From the NCBI GenBank assembly GCA_934661715.1, contig CAKUJL010000103.1, positions 1 through 5,897 on the forward strand: a DNA stretch of 5,897 nucleotides, in the 5' to 3' direction. The DNA is from an uncultured Oscillospiraceae bacterium. GTDB taxonomy: Bacteria; Bacillota; Clostridia; Oscillospirales; Oscillospiraceae. Both the position numbers and the translations under genes were made by a program. Under the pieces are notes generated by a model. It was not told the origin of the DNA. It worked only from the letters and a program-made list of their open reading frames with translations, and ran no database searches. Within the stretch, counting starts at the first letter, position 1. Each line of letters opens with the position of its first letter. Positions 1 to 4,510 of this stretch are shown piece after piece.

Positions 1-1
1 C

Positions 2-172
2 GCGCCTACGCTTGCCAGCATGATCCTGAGTCTGGAATCGGTCTTTGCCGTCCTCTTCGGCTGGATCATCCTGCATCAGGCGCTGAGCGCGAGAGAGCTT
101 CTCGGCTGCCTCGTCATCTTCATCGCCATCGTCATCGCCCAGCTCCCGTCCAAAGAAAAATCCGCCGCATAA
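2..172 (+). CDS. EamA/DMT-superfamily transporter, C-terminal fragment
   Basis: Partial gene running in from the left edge; the visible frame encodes the last 56 residues and stops with TAA at 170-172. The fragment contains two hydrophobic stretches (roughly residues 4-24 and 34-50) joined by a short loop with HQALSARELLG, then a Lys/Glu-containing cytoplasmic tail. The pattern of a helix containing SLESVFAVLFGWI, a loop with xxExLS.relLG.xLI, and a last helix is typical of the C-terminal EamA repeat of drug/metabolite-type exporters (helices 9-10). Substrate cannot be told from this fragment. Known for the family: integral inner-membrane proteins of ten helices, exporting metabolites or amino acids. 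A hairpin 16 bases after the stop (188-215) separates it from the convergent ferredoxin gene. Confidence 0.82.
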   Translation, partial: APTLASMILSLESVFAVLFGWIILHQALSARELLGCLVIFIAIVIAQLPSKEKSAA

Positions 173-187
173 TTCTCTCGCATGCAA

Positions 188-215
188 AATGCCCGCTGCT
201 TTCGCAGCGGGCATT
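188..215 (-). terminator. Hairpin terminator between converging transporter and ferredoxin genes
   Basis: A perfect 12-bp stem (188-199 pairing with 204-215) closes a TTTC loop. On the - strand the stem runs out into ATTTTGC, a short U-run, so it best serves the ferredoxin gene ending at 235. On the + strand no T-run follows directly, so for the transporter it would be a weaker, possibly Rho-assisted or RNA-stabilising end. Confidence 0.7.
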
Positions 216-234
216 CGATGTACCTTGGTAGTTT

Positions 235-621
235 TTACTTCTCGACGACCTCGAGGATCTCCATCGGACATGCCTTGGCGCAGATACCGCAGGCAATGCA
301 CTTGGAGGCGTTGGGAGCCTCTTCGACCTTCACCAGCACGCCGAACGGACATGCTTCCTTGCACTTGCCGCAGCCGACGCAGAGCTTCTTGTTGATCGTG
401 TAGACGCCCTTGGCGTTCTGCTTGATCGCGCCGTGCTCACAGGCCTCGGCGCACTTGCCGCACTGCACGCAGACCATGGGCTTGGCCGCGCCGTTCTTCT
501 CAATGATCTCGAGACATGCCTTGGCCGGGTCAAACTCCTTGTAGAACGCTTCGGAACATGCCCGGACGCACTCGAGACATGCCATGCACTGCGTGCCCTT
601 CTTGACTGTCAGTTTTTTCAT
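235..621 (-). CDS. Polyferredoxin with four 4Fe-4S cluster motifs (CooF/HycB-like electron carrier)
   Basis: Encodes 128 residues. The chosen start (ATG at 619-621) gives a protein beginning MKKLTVKK and has GGAGA about 7 bases upstream; an in-frame upstream ATG at 658-660 lacks such a site. Four CxxCxxCxxxC motifs are visible: C12/15/18/22, C51/54/57/61, C81/84/87/91 and C108/111/114/118, enough to bind four [4Fe-4S] clusters. The last Cys is followed by Pro in motifs 3 and 4 only; motif 1 has Ser and motif 2 has Glu. There is no signal peptide or membrane segment, so it should be a cytosolic electron carrier. The layout (a CMACLECVRAC opening, then three further motifs) resembles the electron-transfer subunits of hydrogenase, CO dehydrogenase or aldehyde oxidoreductase systems, but no partner oxidoreductase lies in this window, so the partner is unknown. 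It is a single-gene unit with its own strong promoter at 904-932 and an unusually long leader. Confidence 0.93.
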   Translation of the reverse strand: MKKLTVKKGTQCMACLECVRACSEAFYKEFDPAKACLEIIEKNGAAKPMVCVQCGKCAEACEHGAIKQNAKGVYTINKKLCVGCGKCKEACPFGVLVKVEEAPNASKCIACGICAKACPMEILEVVEK

Positions 622-646
622 TGTCTGATCTCCTTTTTCGTTTTTA

Positions 647-809
647 GGGCAACACCGCACAATTCGGCAAGCAGCTTCGGCGAGAGATTTTTCGTCAAGG
701 CAAGGTTTGGAAAACGGAGGAATACTGTATGTATTTCCCGTTTTTCAAACCGCAGAATTGACGGAAAAGATCCGCCGAAGCGCGAAGACGCAATTGCGCG
801 GTGCTGCCA
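647..809. repeat. MITE-like, full-length imperfect palindrome in the ferredoxin leader
   Basis: The two ends are inverted repeats: positions 648-663 and 793-808 match when one is reverse-complemented with only two differences. The similarity continues inward through both arms (for example GCTTCGGCG near 673 and its partner near 775-783, and GGAATAC/GTATTTCC at the centre near 719-738), so the whole element folds about position 728. It is flanked by TA on both sides (645-646 and 810-811), compatible with TA target-site duplication as left by IS630/Tc1-type elements. It has no credible gene. It is likely a non-autonomous miniature element or a related palindromic intergenic repeat. Only one copy is in this window, so its dispersed nature is inferred. 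Confidence 0.72.
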
Positions 810-827
810 TAGGGACGGCAAAGCAAA

Positions 828-869
828 GACAGTCCCGCGCTTTGGAGCGATTGACGCGCGGTCACTGTC
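828..869 (-). other. Stem-loop in the 5' leader of the ferredoxin mRNA
   Basis: A two-part stem: 828-833 pairs with 864-869 (GACAGT/ACTGTC) and 835-840 pairs with 856-861 (CCGCGC/GCGCGG). They are separated by a small 1/2-base internal bulge, with a 15-base loop at 841-855. It lies about 28 bases downstream of the predicted transcription start of the ferredoxin gene and just upstream of the palindromic element. No known riboswitch was recognised, and no run of U follows, so it does not look like an attenuator. Confidence 0.5.
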
Positions 870-903
870 CTTATTTTCTGACTCTGAAATTCCCTCTGCG
901 GCC

Positions 904-932
904 ATTATACACAAAACGCACAAAAGAATCAA
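904..932 (-). promoter_or_regulatory. Near-consensus sigma-A promoter for the ferredoxin gene
   Basis: On the - strand, TTGATT (927-932) and a perfect TATAAT (904-909) are separated by exactly 17 bases. Initiation would fall near 897. This leaves about 275 nt of untranslated leader before the ATG at 621; that leader holds the stem-loop at 828-869 and the palindromic element at 647-809. No other good promoter is seen between the element and the gene. Confidence 0.8.
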
Positions 933-1085
933 CGTTTTTCGACTGATTTTTGAAAAAATGGCGCAATTTGTCTTTCCCGCCCGGTTTTGGAAGGTTTTTC
1001 GTACATAATCTTTTCCGCGCGGCTCACACTAGAAGCGTAAACCGCGTGCGTTTTTACGCCGCAAGTAAATCTGGAGGAACAAGTT

Positions 1086-1454
1086 ATGAAAAAATGGACA
1101 CTTCTGATCCTCGCCGTGTTTGTCGTCGCGTCCGTCTTTGCCGGGTGCAGCGCTTCGGCGTATATGGACGACCCGTACCGCAATGGCTACAGCAACGTCT
1201 CGACCACCCGCAACGGCACCGTCAACGGCACCAACGGCCGCTACGCCGGCTACAATTACGGCTACGACAACTACCAGAACGGTGCCTATCCCGGCACGTA
1301 CAACGGCAATTCCGCCGGAACCTACAACGGAAACACCAACGGCGTCTATGACAGCACCACCGGCACGACGCGAAACACCACCACGACCGGCACGAACCGC
1401 ACCGGCTCCTACACCGGCACGACCTCCGGCACCGGCATGGTTGGCGGCAGATAA
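1086..1454 (+). CDS. Small low-complexity Asn/Gly/Thr/Tyr-rich lipoprotein
   Basis: 122 residues. The start has GGAGG at 1073-1077, 8 bases upstream. Residues 1-20 form a lipoprotein signal peptide (MKKW, hydrophobic core, then VFAG) with the lipidation cysteine at C21, so it should be anchored to the outer face of the cytoplasmic membrane. The mature 102 residues contain no recognised domain. They are built almost wholly of N, G, T, Y, S and R, with a degenerate repeat (GTYNGN at about residues 69-74 and again at about 78-83) and a Thr/Gly-rich tail ending GMVGGR. Such tails are usually disordered and surface exposed. The upstream region has a TACATAAT at 1002-1009 that could be a -10 box, but no convincing -35; the leader has a small hairpin (1035-1041 with 1053-1059). 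It is a single-gene unit ended by the terminator at 1462-1497. The family is not recognised; function unknown. Confidence 0.85.
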   Translation: MKKWTLLILAVFVVASVFAGCSASAYMDDPYRNGYSNVSTTRNGTVNGTNGRYAGYNYGYDNYQNGAYPGTYNGNSAGTYNGNTNGVYDSTTGTTRNTTTTGTNRTGSYTGTTSGTGMVGGR

Positions 1455-1461
1455 AAAGACC

Positions 1462-1497
1462 GCGGCAGTTCATGTTTTTGAACTGCCGCAGTTTTTT
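1462..1497. terminator. Strong bidirectional intrinsic terminator
   Basis: An 11-bp perfect GC-rich stem (1462-1472 with 1479-1489) encloses a TGTTTT loop and is followed on + by AG and six T (1492-1497), ending the lipoprotein transcript. On the - strand the same stem is followed by GGTCTTTTT, so it probably also ends the converging phosphatase/GNAT gene whose stop is at 1504. Confidence 0.9.
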
Positions 1498-1503
1498 CCT
1501 GTT

Positions 1504-2508
1504 CTAAGGGAGATGCCACACCTCGATGTCCTTTTGGAGCAGCACGCCGGTTTCGGTGTTTTCGGCGAACGTGAAGCCGTTTTCGCGGAAGAAGTGCTGC
1601 GCGTCCGCGTTTTTTTCGGGAACCGTAACAAAAAGCTTCTTTGCGCCGCACTTTCTCAGCGTACACACCGCCTGCCCGAGAAGCTGCTGACCGAAGCGGC
1701 GACCGCGGAAGCCCTCGTCCAGACAAAGGCTCTCGATCACGCCCACGTCTTCGCGTTCCGTCTTTCCGAGCACGAGCTCACCGACCGTTTTCCCGCGCAG
1801 CATCGCGGCGTAGGTTTCAAGCGCGGCTTCGGTCTGGCGGAACCAGAGGCTGAAATCCGCGCGGTCCGTCGCGCCCTGCTTGAGCCGTTTCTGCCGCTGG
1901 GCGGTGGAAATCTCAGGCGCAAGATGCGACGCGTCGTTTAGAAACTCGAAGGTGATCTCGCCGTCGTTCCAACAAAGGCGCGAAACCGCCGTGTTTTCGC
2001 AGAACGGCAGATCGTCGGTCTTCAAAATCCGCTTCTGCACGCCGCGCAGCACGCACGCGTGGGTAAAGATCGCGATCGTTTTTCCGTCAAACCGGGAAGC
2101 CTGCTCGTCAAGCCCCTGCAAAAACCGGCTCGTATAGTCCTCCCACGTTTCGCTGCCCGCGACGTGCCAGAGGCGCTCTTCGTGGTTGAACCTGTCCATG
2201 TCGCGCTTTTCATACCGCTCGAGCCAACCGAAGGGCGTGTCCTCCCAGCGGCCCACATTCGTCTCGCGAAAGCGCCTGTCGGGGAAAAGCGGCAGCTTCT
2301 TCGCCAGATACACCGACTGCGCCGTCCGGCAGGTCCTGAATAGGTCGCTTGACAAGCAAGCGTCGATCGGGATCGTTTCAAACCGGGCACGCAGGGCTTC
2401 AATTTGCTTGTCGCCGTTTTCCGTGATCAAAGAATTGTACTGCCCGTGGATGCGCCGGTAGGTGTTTCCTTCGGCCTCCGCGTGGCGAACGAGATAAACT
2501 GTCGTCAT
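1504..2508 (-). CDS. Histidine phosphatase (phosphoglycerate-mutase-like) fused to a GNAT acetyltransferase
   Basis: 334 residues with two domains. Residues 1-195 form a histidine-phosphatase domain: VYLVRHAEAEGN carries R8 and the phospho-accepting H9, SSDLFRTCRTA carries R58, E82 is the likely proton donor (RETNVGRWED), and H150 lies in FTHACVLRG. All four pocket elements are present, so phosphatase activity is expected. Residues about 218-334 form a compact GNAT domain: a VIESLCLDEGFRGRRFGQQLL stretch (257-277) is the acetyl-CoA-binding segment, with Arg271 where a Gly is usual, followed by VPEKNADAQHFFRENGF (296-312). Residues 196-217 look like a linker. No signal peptide: cytosolic. The ATG follows directly on the stop of the PyrF-like gene, with only a weak GGTG upstream, so translation is probably coupled. 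The substrate is unknown; the fusion implies sequential or alternative action on a small phosphorylated metabolite, which is inference. Confidence 0.88.
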   Translation of the reverse strand: MTTVYLVRHAEAEGNTYRRIHGQYNSLITENGDKQIEALRARFETIPIDACLSSDLFRTCRTAQSVYLAKKLPLFPDRRFRETNVGRWEDTPFGWLERYEKRDMDRFNHEERLWHVAGSETWEDYTSRFLQGLDEQASRFDGKTIAIFTHACVLRGVQKRILKTDDLPFCENTAVSRLCWNDGEITFEFLNDASHLAPEISTAQRQKRLKQGATDRADFSLWFRQTEAALETYAAMLRGKTVGELVLGKTEREDVGVIESLCLDEGFRGRRFGQQLLGQAVCTLRKCGAKKLFVTVPEKNADAQHFFRENGFTFAENTETGVLLQKDIEVWHLP

Positions 2509-3429
2509 TTACATCACCGTAATATAGCTCAAAATCTGTTTTTGCATCTTTTCGGCCGCTTGCTGAGCCGCTTGCTGATAGTCCGTGCCGTCGCCGTCCT
2601 GCTTCTGATACGCGTACAGAATCGAGCGCCCCGCCATAATGGCCGCGCCGTGGCCCATGCGGTCAAAGGCATACTGCGCGTCCTTCGCGCCGGCTCCCTG
2701 TGCGCCGTAGCCCGGAACGAGGAAGAACAGCCGGTCGTATTTGCGCCGCAGTGTCTCCAAAACCTGTCGGTTTGTCGCGCCGACGGCAATGCCGATCTCG
2801 GAATACCCGTTCGCGCCGAACAGTCCCGTGCTCCAGCGCATGGCAAGGTCGGCCATCACCTGATACACGACGCGGTCGCCGGAGAGAAGGTCCTGCACCT
2901 CCCGGGCGGATTTGTTGGAGCTTCTGGCGATGACGAACACGTTTTTCCCCTCGCGGCAAAACGCCGCAAACGGCCCCACCGCGTCGCTTCCCAGAAAGCC
3001 GCTCATCAGAACTCCGTCGCACGGATACGGCGTGAAATGTTCCTCTCCGACCTGAATCGAGCCGAAGCACGCCTGCGCCTGCACCTCCGCCGTCGGCCCG
3101 AGGTCCGAGCGCATGAGATCCAGCAGCACATAGTATCCCAGCGACTGCGCATAGGATAGAACCTCCTGCATCGCGGCCACACCGTCGGCTCCCAGCGCGG
3201 CAAAAGCGCCGCTCACAATGCTCACCGCCGGAACGGTATCCTTGAGCGCATCCAAAATGCCGAAGGAAAATGCCCGGCAGCCTTCCGCCGCGGCCTTGAG
3301 CGTCTGGCCGTATTTGTGCCGCGCGCCCTCTTTGATGTGCAGCGGCAGCTCCCGGATCGTCGGGCAGATGCAGACCATGGTCGGATTTTTCAGCTTTCTG
3401 ATTTTTGCCTGTAATACATCGACAGCCAT
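2509..3429 (-). CDS. OMP-decarboxylase-like (PyrF type 2) protein with altered active site
   Basis: 306 residues, the usual length for the type 2 orotidine-5'-phosphate decarboxylase family. The start at 3429 (MAVDVLQAKI) is supported by GGGAGG (3438-3443) 8 bases upstream; the longer open frame has no such site. Conserved fold landmarks include LDLMRSDLGPTAE (103-115), SDAVGPF (148-154), the SSN of ARSSNKSA (168-175), VGAT (216-219), the phosphate-loop segment FLVPGYGAQGAGA (236-248) and R268 in AGRSI. However, the residues that make the enzyme work look replaced. In the DxKxxD triplet the Lys is M106 (D104 and D109 remain), the other catalytic Lys of the (V)KPQ segment is S70, and the GLDP aspartate is C22. 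Inference: it probably binds a phosphorylated ligand but does not decarboxylate OMP, so it should not be called pyrF without evidence. It is the first gene of an operon with the phosphatase/GNAT fusion. The C-terminal 30 residues are Gln/Ala-rich. Confidence 0.85.
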   Translation of the reverse strand: MAVDVLQAKIRKLKNPTMVCICPTIRELPLHIKEGARHKYGQTLKAAAEGCRAFSFGILDALKDTVPAVSIVSGAFAALGADGVAAMQEVLSYAQSLGYYVLLDLMRSDLGPTAEVQAQACFGSIQVGEEHFTPYPCDGVLMSGFLGSDAVGPFAAFCREGKNVFVIARSSNKSAREVQDLLSGDRVVYQVMADLAMRWSTGLFGANGYSEIGIAVGATNRQVLETLRRKYDRLFFLVPGYGAQGAGAKDAQYAFDRMGHGAAIMAGRSILYAYQKQDGDGTDYQQAAQQAAEKMQKQILSYITVM

Positions 3430-3460
3430 ACGGCGTACCTCCCTCATATTTCTGTCTATC

Positions 3461-3489
3461 AGTATAGCACATTTTTTGCCGTCTGAACA
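3461..3489 (-). promoter_or_regulatory. Promoter of the PyrF-like/phosphatase-GNAT operon
   Basis: On the - strand, TGTTCA (3484-3489) and TATACT (3461-3466) lie 17 bases apart. Initiation near 3454 would give a short leader of about 25 nt that contains the GGGAGG ribosome site. No PyrR-type leader or other pyrimidine-linked attenuator is visible in this short stretch. Confidence 0.6.
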
Positions 3490-3564
3490 GGAAAAATCGC
3501 AGGATTTGCCGCTTATGAGCCCGTCTCTGACCGGGGAAACTAGCTTTGAAGGGAGGGATTTTTC

Positions 3565-3735
3565 ATGCAGATGCGATCGTTTTTTCTGACCATGGGCGCA
3601 GGCGTCGCCGTCGGGGCGCTGGGCGCGATGATGCTGCCGAAAAACAGCGAGGTCTATAAGACCACCAAGCAGGCCGCCAACGCCATCAAGCGCGAGGCCG
3701 AGTCCGCCATCGACGCACTCGGGTCGATGCAATAA
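3565..3735 (+). CDS. 56-residue small membrane protein with one N-terminal helix
   Basis: A short gene with a strong ribosome site (GGGAGGG at 3551-3557, core GGAGG 8 bases before the ATG). The product starts MQMRSFFLTMGAGV. Residues 6-25 form a single Gly/Ala-rich hydrophobic helix ending in LP, followed by an amphipathic, Lys/Glu/Ala-rich tail (KNSEVYKTTKQAANAIKREA, then SAIDALGSMQ) likely to be helical. Topology is probably a short N-terminus with the charged tail in the cytoplasm or along the membrane. It recalls the small YtxH-like type of membrane proteins, but no family is firmly recognised. It is transcribed divergently from the PyrF-like operon with about 135 bases between the two starts, and is ended by the terminator at 3742-3771. 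Function unknown. Confidence 0.8.
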   Translation: MQMRSFFLTMGAGVAVGALGAMMLPKNSEVYKTTKQAANAIKREAESAIDALGSMQ

Positions 3736-3741
3736 GAACCT

Positions 3742-3771
3742 GCCGCACCTCAAACGGGGTGCGGCGCTTTT
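3742..3771 (+). terminator. Intrinsic terminator after the small membrane protein
   Basis: A 10-bp stem with one T-G wobble pairs 3742-3751 with 3756-3765 around an AAAC loop, followed by GCTTTTCTGTTT. It isolates the small gene from the acetyltransferase gene, whose promoter begins only a few bases later. Confidence 0.8.
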
Positions 3772-3774
3772 CTG

Positions 3775-3803
3775 TTTGCATAAGGAAATTTTTGTGGTAT
3801 ACT
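3775..3803 (+). promoter_or_regulatory. Extended -10 promoter of the Vat-like acetyltransferase gene
   Basis: TTTGCA (3775-3780) and TATACT (3798-3803) are 17 bases apart, and TG at 3795-3796 makes an extended -10 (TGGTATACT). Initiation near 3810 gives a leader of about 23 nt; there is no room for the leader-peptide attenuation seen with some inducible resistance genes, so expression looks constitutive. Confidence 0.75.
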
Positions 3804-3832
3804 GAAGAAAACCCGAATATGGAGGTCTTTCT

Positions 3833-4459
3833 ATGACAGGCCCGGATCCCAACAGCATCCACCCGAACCCCGCGATACCGCAGGTGGTTTTCATCAAAAA
3901 CGTGCTCACGCGCCCCAACATCCTCGTCGGGGACTACACCTACTACGACGATCCCGAGGGCGCGGAAAAATTCGAAGAGCACGTCACGCACCACTACGAA
4001 TTTCTGGGCGACAAGCTCATCATCGGAAAATTCTGCGCCATCGCGCGGGGCATCGAGTTCATCATGAACGACCGCATGAACAGCGTCACGACCTACCCCT
4101 TCAACATCATGGGCGGCGGCTGGGAAGCGCACGCGCCAGAGCTTTCAGACCTTCCCCTGAAGGGCGACACCGTCGTCGGAAACGATGTCTGGATCGGCCA
4201 GCACGTGACCGTCCTTCCCGGCGTACACATCGCAGACGGCGCGATCATCGGGGCCAATTCCGTCGTGACCAAAGACGTTCCGGCCTACACCGTCGCGGGC
4301 GGCAGCCCATGCAGGGTCATCCGCAAGCGCTTTTCCGACGAGCTCATCGCTTATCTCGAGGCGCTTCAGTGGTGGAACTGGGACGCGGACAAGATTTTTC
4401 GGAATATGGAAGCCCTGTGCAGCGGCGATCTGGGGAGAATCCGCAATATCCGGGATTGA
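3833..4459 (+). CDS. Vat/CatB-type hexapeptide-repeat acetyltransferase, catalytic His apparently missing
   Basis: 208 residues, the normal length for xenobiotic acetyltransferases of the Vat (streptogramin A) / CatB family; GGAGG at 3821-3825 supports the start. The order of landmarks follows Vat proteins closely: GPDPN near the N-terminus, VGDYTYYDD (32-40), DKLIIGKFCAIA (60-71), TYPFNIMGGGWEAH (87-100), LPLKGDTVVGNDVWIG (107-122), left-handed beta-helix repeats to about residue 146, then TVAGGSPCRVIRKRF (153-167) and the WWNW motif (180-183). Known members are trimeric cytosolic enzymes that acetylate a hydroxyl of an antibiotic, using a His in an IMNxANHxM segment. Here that segment reads IMNDRMNSV (77-85): the His and the two or three preceding residues are absent, with D80 nearest its place. 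Inference: catalysis as in Vat is doubtful, and resistance should not be assumed. It is a stand-alone gene with its own promoter and terminator. Confidence 0.87.
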   Translation: MTGPDPNSIHPNPAIPQVVFIKNVLTRPNILVGDYTYYDDPEGAEKFEEHVTHHYEFLGDKLIIGKFCAIARGIEFIMNDRMNSVTTYPFNIMGGGWEAHAPELSDLPLKGDTVVGNDVWIGQHVTVLPGVHIADGAIIGANSVVTKDVPAYTVAGGSPCRVIRKRFSDELIAYLEALQWWNWDADKIFRNMEALCSGDLGRIRNIRD

Positions 4460-4467
4460 CAGAAAAA

Positions 4468-4499
4468 CAGGGAGCCGGTTCTCCGGTTCCCTGCATTTT
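4468..4499. terminator. Bidirectional hairpin terminator between acetyltransferase and transglutaminase-like genes
   Basis: An 11-bp stem with one G-T wobble pairs 4468-4478 with 4483-4493 around a TTCT loop. On + it is followed by CATTTTG, a weak tail, with a further T-run at about 4507. On - the stem is followed by TTTTTCTG, a good U-run for the converging gene that ends at 4511. Confidence 0.8.
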
Positions 4500-4510
4500 G
4501 TTACGCTTTT

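Noticed and set aside
618..932. 104-residue - strand open frame across the ferredoxin leader
   Set aside because: It begins inside the -35 box of the ferredoxin promoter, passes through the whole palindromic element and overlaps the ferredoxin start by 4 bases. It has no ribosome site and no protein-like composition, so it is an open frame by chance over a repeat.
1120..1941. 273-residue + strand open frame across the lipoprotein and phosphatase/GNAT genes
   Set aside because: It is out of frame with the lipoprotein, runs through the strong terminator at 1462-1497, and is Pro/Ala/Thr-rich in the manner of a frame-shifted low-complexity gene.
2404..3159. 251-residue + strand open frame opposite the PyrF-like gene
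   Set aside because: It is a shadow of the GC-rich codon use of the genes on the - strand, with no ribosome site and no recognisable domain.
3430..3921. Upstream extension of the PyrF-like reading frame to 470 residues
   Set aside because: The extension lies antisense to the small membrane-protein gene and part of the acetyltransferase gene, crosses the promoter at 3461-3489, and has no ribosome site; family length and the GGGAGG site support the start at 3429.
3833..4459. Calling the acetyltransferase a functional streptogramin or chloramphenicol resistance gene
   Set aside because: Overall similarity to Vat is clear, but the histidine needed for catalysis is not in its place, so a resistance claim is not supported.
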